Shown piece after piece: positions 10,651-19,472 of a stretch of DNA of 64,000 bases; within the stretch, counting starts at the first letter, position 1, and each line of letters begins with the position of its first letter. Origin of the DNA: Dyadobacter sp. CECT 9275 (GTDB lineage Bacteria; Bacteroidota; Bacteroidia; Cytophagales; Spirosomataceae); assembly GCF_907164905.1 (NCBI RefSeq), contig NZ_CAJRAF010000002.1, positions 3,551,001 to 3,615,000 on the forward strand. The letters run 5' to 3'. The position numbers and the translations under genes were made by a program. The notes beneath the pieces are model-generated. The model was given only the letters and a program-made list of their open reading frames with translations. It did not search any database and had not been told where the DNA came from.

Positions 10651-10674
10651 TTCTGTAATGTGTGGTGGCCTGGC

Positions 10675-10983
10675 TTATCGTTTTTTCCGTCTGAAAAGCC
10701 CTCCGATACGTTCCATCATTCTTTTTTCAAAAGCCCAAAAAAAAGAAAATTTACCCCAAACCCACCCCCAGGCCAGTAATATGGCCTGATACAAAGGAAG
10801 GATAATGAGGATGTTGACAGACCAGCGTAACCAGGAAGGGGAGGTTTCCGTAAGCCCGGCCAGCTGAAAAATCCCTCTTTTTACATACAGAACCGAAAAG
10901 CCGGTACAAGCAAAAACAATCAGAATGACCAACACATCCCAACCATTCCTCACTTGCCACCGCTCTTTGAGTCTTTCAATCAT
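10675..10983 (-). CDS. Small two-helix membrane protein (DUF6787-like)
   Basis: A 102-aa protein from the ATG at 10981-10983 (MIERLKERWQVRNGWDVL). An upstream in-frame start at 11019 would overlap the preceding RluA gene by 29 bp. It has two hydrophobic helices (VLVILIVFACTGFSVLYV and SVNILIILPLYQAILLAWG), a conserved-looking FSFFWAFEKRM segment and a basic tail (GLFRRKKR). This arrangement matches small DUF6787-type inner-membrane proteins of Bacteroidota as recalled. The function is unknown. It sits 7 bp after the RluA-family gene on the same strand, so they are probably one transcript. Confidence 0.72.
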   Translation of the reverse strand: MIERLKERWQVRNGWDVLVILIVFACTGFSVLYVKRGIFQLAGLTETSPSWLRWSVNILIILPLYQAILLAWGWVWGKFSFFWAFEKRMMERIGGLFRRKKR

Positions 10984-10990
10984 ATAGGCC

Positions 10991-11719
10991 TTATTCGTGC
11001 AGAAAACCCATGTTTTCAATTTTGATCTCCTCGTCGTCCAGGGATAAAAATTCTTCCCAGAATGGATTGTCCGGAACCCCCGCCCTGCAGATCATTGGCT
11101 CCTTTTTTACAGGATGCTCAAAGAAAAGCCTCCTGGCATGCAGGTTAATGCTCCCATCCGGATTCCCCTTGGGGAAACCATATTTTACATCACCCCTGAT
11201 CGGGCAGTTCATAGATGCCAGCTGAACGCGTATCTGATGCGGCCTCCCCGTAACCGGGGTAACTTCCAGCAGATGATGCTTGTTTATTTCACCTAACCAT
11301 CTGTATGACAGCTCCGCCCGTTGAGAGCCCGCCACCTCGTAGTCGTAGGCTTTTGTCACATTGCGGGCTTCGTCTTTGACAAGCCAGTGAACAAGTTTTC
11401 CTTTTTTTTCTGCGGGCCTGTTTTTAACCACAGCCCAATAGGTTTTCTGTACATCCCGCTTCCGGAAAATTTCGTTCATGCGTTCCAGTGCTTTCGAGGT
11501 ACGGGCAAATACGACAAGCCCGCTCACGGGGCGGTCAAGCCGGTGAACGGTACCCAGGAAAACGGCCCCAGGTTTATTATACTCCTCCTTGATATAATCT
11601 TTTACCATATCCAACAGACATTTATCGCCTGTTACATCGCCTTGCACCAGTATACCTGGCTCCTTATTGACGATGATCAAATGGTTGTCTTCGTAAACTA
11701 CTCTGAATGGTCTGCCCAT
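10991..11719 (-). CDS. RluA-family pseudouridine synthase
   Basis: A 242-aa RNA pseudouridine synthase. The catalytic aspartate is Asp62 in the motif HRLDRPVSGLVVFARTS, and the family C-terminal motif GRPHQIRVQLASMNCPIRGD is present. There is no N-terminal S4 domain (the frame begins directly with VVYEDNHLIIVNKEPG), so it resembles RluA/YjbO-like short forms more than RluC/RluD. The rRNA or tRNA target cannot be assigned. A second paralogue is at 34301-35023. It lies between panB (upstream) and the small membrane protein (downstream) on the same strand. Confidence 0.92.
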   Translation of the reverse strand: MGRPFRVVYEDNHLIIVNKEPGILVQGDVTGDKCLLDMVKDYIKEEYNKPGAVFLGTVHRLDRPVSGLVVFARTSKALERMNEIFRKRDVQKTYWAVVKNRPAEKKGKLVHWLVKDEARNVTKAYDYEVAGSQRAELSYRWLGEINKHHLLEVTPVTGRPHQIRVQLASMNCPIRGDVKYGFPKGNPDGSINLHARRLFFEHPVKKEPMICRAGVPDNPFWEEFLSLDDEEIKIENMGFLHE

Positions 11720-11769
11720 AATCTTGTTTTTTCGCCTTCGGCCTCTTGCCGGCGGAAGGGCTGAGGTGA

Positions 11770-12588
11770 TCAGTAAGATTCCTGTTCGTTGGGAAAGGAC
11801 TTACCTTTTACGTCTTTTATATAATTGGAAATGGCGTCGTTCATGATACCGTTAAGATCAGCATAACGACGCAAAAATCTAGGCTTGAAAGCCTTGTTGA
11901 TACCCAGTAAATCGTGGATCACCAGTATCTGCCCGTCGGCGTGCGGGCCCGCCCCGATTCCCACCGTCGGGATACTGATACTCTCTGAAACTTTTTTGGT
12001 AAGCGCCGAAGGTATCTTTTCAAGAACAACGGAGAAACAGCCGACCTCTTCCAGCATCTTGGCGTCTTCCATGAGTTTTTGCGCCTCGGCCTCCTGCTTG
12101 GCTCTTACTGTGTAGGTACCAAACTTGTAGATCGACTGAGGCGTAAGGCCCAAATGCCCCATTACAGGTACTCCCGCGCTTAATATACGGGTAACCGAAT
12201 CTTTGATTTCCAGTCCTCCTTCCAGTTTTACCGCATGAGCACCGGATTCCTTCATGATCCGGATCGCCGAGCTGAGCGCTTCTCTTGAATTTCCCTGATA
12301 GGAACCAAAAGGCAAATCCACCACTACCAGGGCGCGCTTCACTGCCCTTACCACGGACGTCGCATGATAAATCATCTGGTCAATGGTAATGGGTAAAGTA
12401 GTCTCATGACCCGCCATTACATTGGAGGCGGAATCTCCCACCAGAATGAGCTCTACACCGGCAGCATCCACGATACCCGCCATGGAATAATCATATGCAG
12501 TAAGACAGGAAATTTTCTCACCTCTGATTTTCATTTCCTGAATGGTGTGTGTGGTAATACGTCTAATATCAGCGCTATGTACAGACAT
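11770..12588 (-). CDS. panB: 3-methyl-2-oxobutanoate hydroxymethyltransferase (ketopantoate hydroxymethyltransferase)
   Basis: This enzyme catalyses the first committed step of pantothenate/CoA synthesis, transferring a hydroxymethyl group from 5,10-methylene-THF to 2-oxoisovalerate. The protein is 272 aa from the ATG at 12586-12588; a TTG four codons upstream is not needed. Family motifs are visible: [16 protein letters not shown], the metal-binding [18 protein letters not shown] (Asp52), VVDLPFGSY, and the catalytic Glu in VVLEKIP. The C-terminal segment [13 protein letters not shown] is also typical. It is followed by the RluA-family gene on the same strand. panC is not in the window. Confidence 0.96.
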   Translation of the reverse strand: MSVHSADIRRITTHTIQEMKIRGEKISCLTAYDYSMAGIVDAAGVELILVGDSASNVMAGHETTLPITIDQMIYHATSVVRAVKRALVVVDLPFGSYQGNSREALSSAIRIMKESGAHAVKLEGGLEIKDSVTRILSAGVPVMGHLGLTPQSIYKFGTYTVRAKQEAEAQKLMEDAKMLEEVGCFSVVLEKIPSALTKKVSESISIPTVGIGAGPHADGQILVIHDLLGINKAFKPRFLRRYADLNGIMNDAISNYIKDVKGKSFPNEQESY

Positions 12589-12675
12589 GGTGGTTGGCAA
12601 TTAGCTATTCTAAAATTATTAAAACTGCGGCATCAAACGGAAATATGCTATTAAATACCGGATCGGCCCGTTACA

Positions 12676-14016
12676 TCACCTTCGGATCAGCCAGCTTTCC
12701 GGGTTAAGGCGTGAGGTGTTTTTCCATATCTGGAATTGTAATTCCGAAGTACCGTCGGTATCCGTTGCTACACGACCGATGGTTTCCCTTGCTTTCACTT
12801 TTTGCCCGGGTTTAACGGTAACTCCGTTCATTTTGGCATATACCGTCATGTAATTTCCGTGCTGTATCGCAATTACATCGCCCATTCCTGGCATTTCGGT
12901 AACATCCAGCACCACACCGTCGTACACGGACCTTACTGTTTCCCCGGCGGTGGTCTGGATATCCACGCCCAGGTTATCAATCATCACCCCCTTTAATACC
13001 GGGTGAGGTCGCTGCCCGAAATGGCCCGACACGAAACCTCTCACCGGCCAGGGCAAATGCGCCTGTGAAGCAGTAAACGAAGAAGCAAGGGTATTTTCTT
13101 CCTCATTCATTCCGCTGAAATCCACTACTGGTTCCTCCTCCTTCGGTGTTTCCTCTATTTTCGCTTCTCCCTTTTTCTCTCTTTCTGCATTTTCCCGTGC
13201 AATCCTTTCCCTTTCAGCACGCCTTTTGGCTTCTCTTTCCTCTCTTTCTTTCCTTTCCCTTTCCAGACGTTCGCGTCGTTCCCTTTCCGCAATACGTCTG
13301 ATATTGGCCTCCAGCAAGTCGGTCGCTCTTTTGTTTTCAGCAATCTGTTTGCGAAGTTCGCTTTCCTTCTGGGACAATTCCTGGATAACCGTATTTTGCT
13401 TGACCTTCAGGTCTTCCAATTTAGTGTTTTCAGTCACCCTGGTTTCCAGTACGTTCTGCTGCTGTTTTTTCTTGGACGTGATCCGCTGCCGTTCCGCGCG
13501 CAGCTGTGCTTCCAGGATTTCCATTTCCTTCACCTGGCCCTGCCGGGCTTCGGTATATTGTTTAAGGTACTTATAGCGTAGCACGAACTGGTTAAAAGTG
13601 CCGGACGAAAAAAGGAATACCAATTGATTGAGATAGGTATTTCTTTTAGCAGCTTCATAAATCATGTGCCCATATTCCACTTTCAGCTTGCTGAGACTTT
13701 GGGCCAGTTCCTTTTGTTTCTTTTCTAAAACCGTTAATTCCTTATCCAGCAGGGAGAGGTCGTCAGAAAGCAGGTCTATCTGGCGTTTCTGGTTATTGAT
13801 TTGCTGATTAAGCGCTTTTAATTGCCCGAGGTTAACATTCTTTTGAGTTGAAGTCTGTTTCAGAATGTTCTGAATTTCCCTCATTTTACTCTGGTTCTCG
13901 CTCTTTTCGCGTTCCAGCTGTTCACGGCTTTTCTGTGCCGATGCGTTCAATGCCGCACAACAGATAACTGTGATGATCAGGATGAAACTTCTGAAATACG
14001 ATTTATAAAGGGGCAT
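12676..14016 (-). CDS. EnvC-like murein hydrolase activator, coiled coil plus degenerate LytM/M23 domain
   Basis: A 446-aa exported protein (signal peptide SFILIITVICCAALNASAQ) from the ATG at 14014-14016. Residues ~30-255 are a long coiled coil, ending in an extreme Arg/Glu-rich stretch. A LytM fold occupies the last ~115 residues (GHFGQRPHPVLKGV to the end). The M23 zinc ligands are mostly gone: the first His of HxGxD is Asn (NLGVDI), YAHL is YAKM, and the HLHFE motif reads ELQFQIW. As in E. coli EnvC, it is therefore predicted to activate an amidase at division rather than cut peptidoglycan itself. It is the last gene of the TPR/DUF4292/EnvC cluster. Confidence 0.9.
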   Translation of the reverse strand: MPLYKSYFRSFILIITVICCAALNASAQKSREQLEREKSENQSKMREIQNILKQTSTQKNVNLGQLKALNQQINNQKRQIDLLSDDLSLLDKELTVLEKKQKELAQSLSKLKVEYGHMIYEAAKRNTYLNQLVFLFSSGTFNQFVLRYKYLKQYTEARQGQVKEMEILEAQLRAERQRITSKKKQQQNVLETRVTENTKLEDLKVKQNTVIQELSQKESELRKQIAENKRATDLLEANIRRIAERERRERLERERKEREEREAKRRAERERIARENAEREKKGEAKIEETPKEEEPVVDFSGMNEEENTLASSFTASQAHLPWPVRGFVSGHFGQRPHPVLKGVMIDNLGVDIQTTAGETVRSVYDGVVLDVTEMPGMGDVIAIQHGNYMTVYAKMNGVTVKPGQKVKARETIGRVATDTDGTSELQFQIWKNTSRLNPESWLIRR

Positions 14017-14055
14017 ATTTATAATTCTTGCGACCAAAATACCTTAAATGGCTGG

Positions 14056-14063
14056 CAAAGTTA
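14056..14063 (-). promoter_or_regulatory. Candidate -7 element ahead of the EnvC-like gene
   Basis: On the minus strand the sequence reads TAACTTTG, an exact match to the Bacteroidota -7 consensus TAnnTTTG, 40 bp upstream of the ATG at 14016. No good TTTG is visible at the -33 position, so this is a weak call. It would give the EnvC-like gene its own transcript and agrees with starting at 14016 instead of the TTG at 14037. Confidence 0.35.
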
Positions 14064-14111
14064 CGCAGACTTAGCCTTTTTGCCCCTATTATCCGGCAGA
14101 CAATCTGTATT

Positions 14112-14966
14112 TTACCTTTTCCGGGTATAACTTGAGGGTATAGTGAATGGAAATCCCGGGCTCTCTTTAGTTATTTCCACCTTATTATGTTTAATATTCA
14201 CATTGGTCTGATAGAATTGCTGGTCCTTTTGAGATTTTACGTCCAGTTTCAAACTACTTACAAAAGGGAATATAAGATTATTTACCGATTTAAAATCCTC
14301 ATAATCAAGCGAGAATGTATTATTTGTAGGAATTTCAACTGATCTGAGGCGTGTCAGTTTCAGGTTGTTTTCCGAGATGTAATTATCCGTTGTTATCCTT
14401 TCGCCCTGCTGTTTCAGCACAAAGAATTCGTTCTCTTTGGTCACCATATTTCCGGCTTCCTGCGGAAACGGAAGATTCCCGATAATAACCGACTGAAGCA
14501 AATCGAAATTCAGTTCGAAATTGTAACGCTTGCTCAGTTCACGATAGTCAAAAACAAAAAACTCTTTGTGAAATTTATCTACAAACGAAATGGAGTCACG
14601 CGTAATCAGCCCTCTGGCCACCTCAAATCCTACGCCGGTAACGGATATCCAGATCAGGCTGTCCTTCCGTATACGCATATTGACATTTACGTTATCCAGG
14701 TCCTGATTTTTAGTTTTCAACGAAAACCTGGATTTGGTGGTCAGGTAGTCAAAATCTACCTCAGCTATGTTCAAAGGGGTGTTTATGATCTCTGCTGAGT
14801 CAGGTGTAGCCGCAAGCGTATCTGTCTTCTCAGGAATATGCACTGCCGAAACCGAAACTGTATCCGTGCCCGTATCTGTGGTTTTCTTGGAAATACGCTG
14901 TTTGTGACAGGACGAAAGCCCCAATAACCCCATGGCCAGAAGCCATATCCATTGTTTATTGTTCAT
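14112..14966 (-). CDS. DUF4292 family lipoprotein
   Basis: A 284-aa protein with a lipoprotein signal (LLAMGLLGLSSC, Cys at residue 20), a short Thr/Ser-rich linker, and a domain of alternating beta-strands (VNVNMRIRKDSLIWISVTGVG, then ARGLITRDSISFVDK). DUF4292 proteins of Bacteroidota are thought to have a LolA/LolB-like fold, which would fit a lipoprotein-handling role; that is family-level inference. The start overlaps the end of the upstream TPR gene by 11 bp, so the two are translationally linked. The EnvC-like gene follows 95 bp downstream. Confidence 0.85.
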   Translation of the reverse strand: MNNKQWIWLLAMGLLGLSSCHKQRISKKTTDTGTDTVSVSAVHIPEKTDTLAATPDSAEIINTPLNIAEVDFDYLTTKSRFSLKTKNQDLDNVNVNMRIRKDSLIWISVTGVGFEVARGLITRDSISFVDKFHKEFFVFDYRELSKRYNFELNFDLLQSVIIGNLPFPQEAGNMVTKENEFFVLKQQGERITTDNYISENNLKLTRLRSVEIPTNNTFSLDYEDFKSVNNLIFPFVSSLKLDVKSQKDQQFYQTNVNIKHNKVEITKESPGFPFTIPSSYTRKR

Positions 14967-16707
14967 GTAATGTTCCGGTTGCGATTTTTTTGTCTAAAAG
15001 TTCGGTTGTTTCTCCCATCTTTCGGGCCCTTTTCCACTGGGCCATTGCATTTTCACGTTCACCTAACTTAAACAAAACATCACCATAGTGTTCAACAATC
15101 GTGCCACTGACGGCCGTGCTGTCTTTCATTGCCATTTCCAGATATTCTTTCGCTTTTTGATAGTCTTTACGGATGTATAAAACCCAGGCATAGGTATCCA
15201 GATATGTGGGATTATCTTTATGCTGACTGACCAGTTTTTGGGACATCGAAAGCGCCAGATCGAGTTTTTCCTTTCGGAGGGAAAGAAAATAACTGTAATT
15301 GTTGAGTACGTGATCGTTATCAGGATTGGCTTTCAGAGAAAGATCATAGGAAGCGTCGGACCGGGCGTGATCACCCAGGCCGTTGTATGCGTCACCGAGC
15401 TGCCCGTAAATAAAGGGTACCATTTCAGTTTTGTCACCAATCAGCTTCAGGCTTTCTTCCAGTGCCGAAATGGACTGCTGAAAGTGTTTTTTCATCAGAT
15501 GTGCCGTTCCGTTTGAATACCACAGCAGTGCCTGATTGGGGAAAACCTCGAGGGCCTTTTCCGAATGCTCGATCAGGCTGTCGACCTGGTTCAGTTCACC
15601 GTCCAGCTGAAGAATAGCTTCCCAAACGGCAAAAACGGAGCCATCAAGCCGGGTAGCACGCACATAGCTATCCCTGGCTTCAGCTTTGTTTCCGGTGCGC
15701 ATCAGCATATCTGCATAAATGACGTACACCTTCGATTCATTGGGGTGTGTTTCCATCAGCTGCCTGGCAAGGAGCAAGGCATCATTATTGTCCGCGGCGG
15801 TTTTCAGCATGGAGAGATATCCCGACAGCACCCTGATCTTCGGATCAGCATCCAGATTGGGATTGGCAAAAACGAGCTTGAGCTCTCTGTTACATTTTTC
15901 AATATCACCGTTTTTCCTGTAAATGTCCGCAAGCAAAACATGCGCCTGAGCCTCATCCGGATTAATTTTGAGGGCATCTTCCAAAGGAATCACTGCTTCG
16001 GCTGTACGGTCGTTTGCAATCAGCAGTTCGGCAAGTTCCAGCTGGTAGCTCACTTCACCTGGTTCTGAGGCAATTAACTTTTTTGCTTCCTGAAGCGCCT
16101 TATCCAGTTTGTTCTGCCTTAGATATAGCTGCTGCTTCTGGCGGGTGATTTCTTCTGTAATACCAATGGATTTTTCCAGCAGATCGTAGGTATTGATGGC
16201 CTTTTCAAACTGTTCATTAAAAACATAAACCGCGGCAAGTTCAATACCATACTGGATATTATCAGGACTTTTCTTCAATAGTGATTCATATATCTCGGCT
16301 GCCTCCTCATATTTTCTCTTTTTGGCATAGAGTTCTGCAAGCTGCTGAGCATAAAACACATTGTTTTTATCAATGTCATAAGCCTTTTTCGAAGCAGCCA
16401 GTGCTGGCTCGGGCTGGTCCAGCTTAATAAGCGCCATAGCCATCAGGTAGTGCCCTGCTGCATCAGAGGGGCTGTCTTTCGCCAGTTTTTCAAAAATGGG
16501 CAATGCACGTGCAGGCTCATCCTTCATCATAAACTTCATCCCTTCCGCCGTGAGTGACTCCTCCTCTAAACGGAAACTGGTTGACGGTGCCTTCCCTGCG
16601 CTTTGCTCTTTATTTTTATTTCGACGTTGAGCATTCGTAACCTGCGCCGCGCCGGAAATTATGAGAATGGATAAAAGCAGGGTTATTTTCAGAAATTCCG
16701 TGCGCAT
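14956..16707 (-). CDS. Exported tetratricopeptide-repeat protein
   Basis: A 583-aa protein with an N-terminal export signal (ITLLLSILIISGAAQVTNAQ), a basic linker and then continuous TPR units from about residue 45. Repeat hallmarks recur about every 34 residues, for example AAGHYLMAMALIKLDQPEPA, AFYAQQ-type helices, AQAHVLLADIYRKNGDIEKC and DTYAWVLYIRKDYQKAKEYL. It is a scaffold-type protein, probably periplasmic or outer-membrane associated. It heads the cluster TPR, DUF4292, EnvC-like, a conserved neighbourhood in this phylum as recalled, suggesting a shared envelope role. The start ATG follows directly before the hydrophobic segment. Confidence 0.88.
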   Translation of the reverse strand: MRTEFLKITLLLSILIISGAAQVTNAQRRNKNKEQSAGKAPSTSFRLEEESLTAEGMKFMMKDEPARALPIFEKLAKDSPSDAAGHYLMAMALIKLDQPEPALAASKKAYDIDKNNVFYAQQLAELYAKKRKYEEAAEIYESLLKKSPDNIQYGIELAAVYVFNEQFEKAINTYDLLEKSIGITEEITRQKQQLYLRQNKLDKALQEAKKLIASEPGEVSYQLELAELLIANDRTAEAVIPLEDALKINPDEAQAHVLLADIYRKNGDIEKCNRELKLVFANPNLDADPKIRVLSGYLSMLKTAADNNDALLLARQLMETHPNESKVYVIYADMLMRTGNKAEARDSYVRATRLDGSVFAVWEAILQLDGELNQVDSLIEHSEKALEVFPNQALLWYSNGTAHLMKKHFQQSISALEESLKLIGDKTEMVPFIYGQLGDAYNGLGDHARSDASYDLSLKANPDNDHVLNNYSYFLSLRKEKLDLALSMSQKLVSQHKDNPTYLDTYAWVLYIRKDYQKAKEYLEMAMKDSTAVSGTIVEHYGDVLFKLGERENAMAQWKRARKMGETTELLDKKIATGTLHEQ

Positions 16708-16843
16708 ATTATATCAGATTGCCAAGCCAGCCGAATCAATGTAAAGATCAAAGTTATCAAAATTTTCAACGTTGTTGTCAGGCAGAACGTTTGAACAGGC
16801 ATGATTAGTAACGAGAAAACCGACTTTATCTTGTTCGAATACC

Positions 16844-19267
16844 TCAATGAACCGAATAAACAGCAATTCCCGTACCTGACGCACCTTGCGCACTAAACAC
16901 CTCTGCACGGATATTGATGCTGGTCTGCGCGCTGGTATTAAAATACCTGATCCTGGCCCTGCCATCCTTGCCCGTCCGCAGCATGGGAGCCCAGTACACC
17001 GTAGAGCGAAAGTCAGGACGGTTATTCAGCTGCATGTTAACTCCATATCTGGGAGCATAAAATTCCCTGGGGGCATCCAGGCCCGGTATTTTGGTGACCA
17101 GTACGCCGGGGACAACATCCTGTGAATAATCATAATTCTCATTTCCGCGTTTGGTCAAAACGGAAATAACACCACTTCCTCCCTGGCTCCCGTAAATGGC
17201 CGCCGAGGCCCCCTTCAGCACATCTATGGATTCTACATCGTTAACGTTCAGATTCAAAACCGTAGACTTGTCAACCGGTATTCCGTCCAATACAAACTGC
17301 GGCTCCCTCTGGCTGCCCCTGATACTTACCGTTGCATTCATACCATAACCGGACACCTGAACACCCGCCACCCGGCCAGCCAGAAGATCCAGCACACTCA
17401 TGGCTCCTCCTGCAAGCTGAGGTGTTACCTTGACGGATGCATCTGCACGGTTATAAAGTTTACGGCTGTCGCGTTCAACTTCTTTTTTACCCTTGATCGT
17501 CACCTCATTCAGCAGCCGTTCGCGGTTCTCCCGTATTTTTCTTTCAATTTCCTGGTACTCACTGGCCTTTGTCAGAAATTCTTTCATCTGTGCTGCTTCC
17601 ACCGTTACAGGGTAAAACGGTACTTTCAGCAATGTTACCCTTGGCGCGGTAAAAGGAAAAAGATTAAACGACAAATTTTGGCGCCCCCTCTTACTCGTTC
17701 CCTGGATACGTACCTGAAGGGAATCGGTGAAGACCAGATTGTAAACCGCAAATTTGCCAGTCTTATCACTTCCCGTGGTCATGAAAGTGTTAAGGCTGTC
17801 GTTGGTCAGATAAAATGACAGAGGTATTTCTTCATTTACTTTCCTGTTATTTTTCAGTACTTCACCCTGCAGGGTAAGGCCACGCTCTACAAACCGCTCA
17901 GTAGTTGTCAGGGAATCTTTTAGAACGTCTGTCCATTTAAACCGGCTCCATCCGTTAACCATCATTACGTAATCCAGGTAAATCCTCCTTTCCGTATGGC
18001 TGGTATCAAAGTAATAAGCAGGTTGTTCAACGGACCCTTTCAGGTCAGAAGAAAGCAGCAGATAAGAGGTTATTGTCTCCCCGTATGGAGGTATCAATAT
18101 CTGGGCTGCGTCGGTTACCGATACTGACACACTGGCTTCAACCGGCCTGCCCTCACTATCCGTTACCGCAATTTCCACAGCTGTTTCGCTTTTGGGTATG
18201 TATGAGGCCCTTTCCGGCGTTATTTTTACGCGAAGGCTTTTGTTGTGGTCTATGAAAACGAGTCTTTCGCAGAGCGGCAATTTATGCTCATCAAAAAGCG
18301 TAATGTGCGTGATACCCTCCGGTAGGTCCAGCGTGGGTAAATTCATGATCAGCCCTTTTGAACTGACTTTCCCCTTTGCCGAAAAAACAACGACTCCACG
18401 GGAATGACCAACCAGAAACACCTGTTTATCAACCGGTTGCTGTGCCTTGTGATACACCAGAATCCGCATTTTCCCTGTAAAAGTAGTGTTATCAACAATC
18501 ATTGTGTATCCCGTTTTTTCTACCTCGGGAAAGCTGTAACGCTGATAATCACCGGTGCCCGTCTTTGCGACAACGGTATACCTCACAGAGGCGTCGGGTG
18601 TAAAGGAAAACTGTCCCATACCCAAATGGCTGCTTTTAAAGGCCGAAACCGTATCCTTGTTAGCAAGGATAAATCCACTGATGCCTGCGCCCAGGCCATT
18701 GGGGCTCGTAGCTTTGAAGGCGACCCTCGTACCTGTTCCATCCACCAGGCGCCCTCCTTCCGGAAAAAACTGAAGATCAACCGGTTGAGCCGCTGCCACG
18801 GCGGGTTGCTCCTGGTTATTAAAAAGATAGATATCTTTCTGAAAAAAGAAATCTTCCGAAAAATTCCGCATCCAGTTGGTATAGGCACGCACCGTGTAGG
18901 CCCCTGCATTCAGCTTGTCGTTCAGGACAAAGTCGCCGTGGCCGGTTCCTCCAAGAAGCGGTACGCGCCTAAGGCCTACGTTTTTTCCCGTCTGTTGTTC
19001 GATCAGATCCACGTACAGCACCTGGCTGGCACTGTCTGCCAGGTGCACGGCTCCCTCTGCCAGATACGCCTTAAACCACAGGGTATCTCCCGAAGCATAG
19101 TACGGCTTGTCCAGATGCAGGTATGCCTTTTCCTGGGGATAGGCCATGCGGTACCGAAACAATTTGTCGCTTATCCATTGGCTGAAGTCCTCCTCTGCCA
19201 TGGTAAAAGCAAGCATGACCATCCCTGTGAAAATGACCAGCAAACGACGCGTCTTTGAAAATAACAT
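16844..19267 (-). CDS. MG2-domain and TonB-plug-domain protein without a beta-barrel
   Basis: An 807-aa exported protein. Residues ~35-130 (YRMAYPQEKAYLHLDKPYYASGDTLWFKAYL) form an MG2/alpha-2-macroglobulin-like domain. Further beta-sandwich domains follow, then a TonB-dependent receptor plug at about 600-720 (SVLDLLAGRVAGVQVSGYG, then VSIRGSQREPQFVLDGIPV and VESIDVLKGASAAIYGSQG). Only about 90 residues remain after the plug, far too few for a 22-strand barrel, so this is not a transporter. Similar architectures are common in Bacteroidota, and their function is uncharacterised. It lies alone between the TPR gene and the divergent LytS gene. Confidence 0.85.
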   Translation of the reverse strand: MLFSKTRRLLVIFTGMVMLAFTMAEEDFSQWISDKLFRYRMAYPQEKAYLHLDKPYYASGDTLWFKAYLAEGAVHLADSASQVLYVDLIEQQTGKNVGLRRVPLLGGTGHGDFVLNDKLNAGAYTVRAYTNWMRNFSEDFFFQKDIYLFNNQEQPAVAAAQPVDLQFFPEGGRLVDGTGTRVAFKATSPNGLGAGISGFILANKDTVSAFKSSHLGMGQFSFTPDASVRYTVVAKTGTGDYQRYSFPEVEKTGYTMIVDNTTFTGKMRILVYHKAQQPVDKQVFLVGHSRGVVVFSAKGKVSSKGLIMNLPTLDLPEGITHITLFDEHKLPLCERLVFIDHNKSLRVKITPERASYIPKSETAVEIAVTDSEGRPVEASVSVSVTDAAQILIPPYGETITSYLLLSSDLKGSVEQPAYYFDTSHTERRIYLDYVMMVNGWSRFKWTDVLKDSLTTTERFVERGLTLQGEVLKNNRKVNEEIPLSFYLTNDSLNTFMTTGSDKTGKFAVYNLVFTDSLQVRIQGTSKRGRQNLSFNLFPFTAPRVTLLKVPFYPVTVEAAQMKEFLTKASEYQEIERKIRENRERLLNEVTIKGKKEVERDSRKLYNRADASVKVTPQLAGGAMSVLDLLAGRVAGVQVSGYGMNATVSIRGSQREPQFVLDGIPVDKSTVLNLNVNDVESIDVLKGASAAIYGSQGGSGVISVLTKRGNENYDYSQDVVPGVLVTKIPGLDAPREFYAPRYGVNMQLNNRPDFRSTVYWAPMLRTGKDGRARIRYFNTSAQTSINIRAEVFSAQGASGTGIAVYSVH

Positions 19268-19472
19268 AAGTCCTATCCTGAATAACTCTTGTGCAATTTA
19301 TACTTTTTGACGAAAGATCAAAATTCGGTTACTTGACCAGGATCCACTTAAAGACTGGTAGCAGATTCTCAAACTTGGCAGGGTAGGGCGGTAGTTTTCC
19401 AAAATAGCGAAACTTCCTATTTGTCCCTTATATTCGTAACGTTTTCAACATCTGAAAGACGAACACGGTTTT

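Noticed and set aside
15565..16068. 167-codon + strand frame
   Set aside because: Antisense to the TPR gene, and its composition shows no domain.
18404..19258. 284-codon open frame on the + strand
   Set aside because: It lies wholly antisense to the MG2/TonB-plug gene. It has no recognisable motif and has the Cys/His/Arg-rich composition of a shadow frame.
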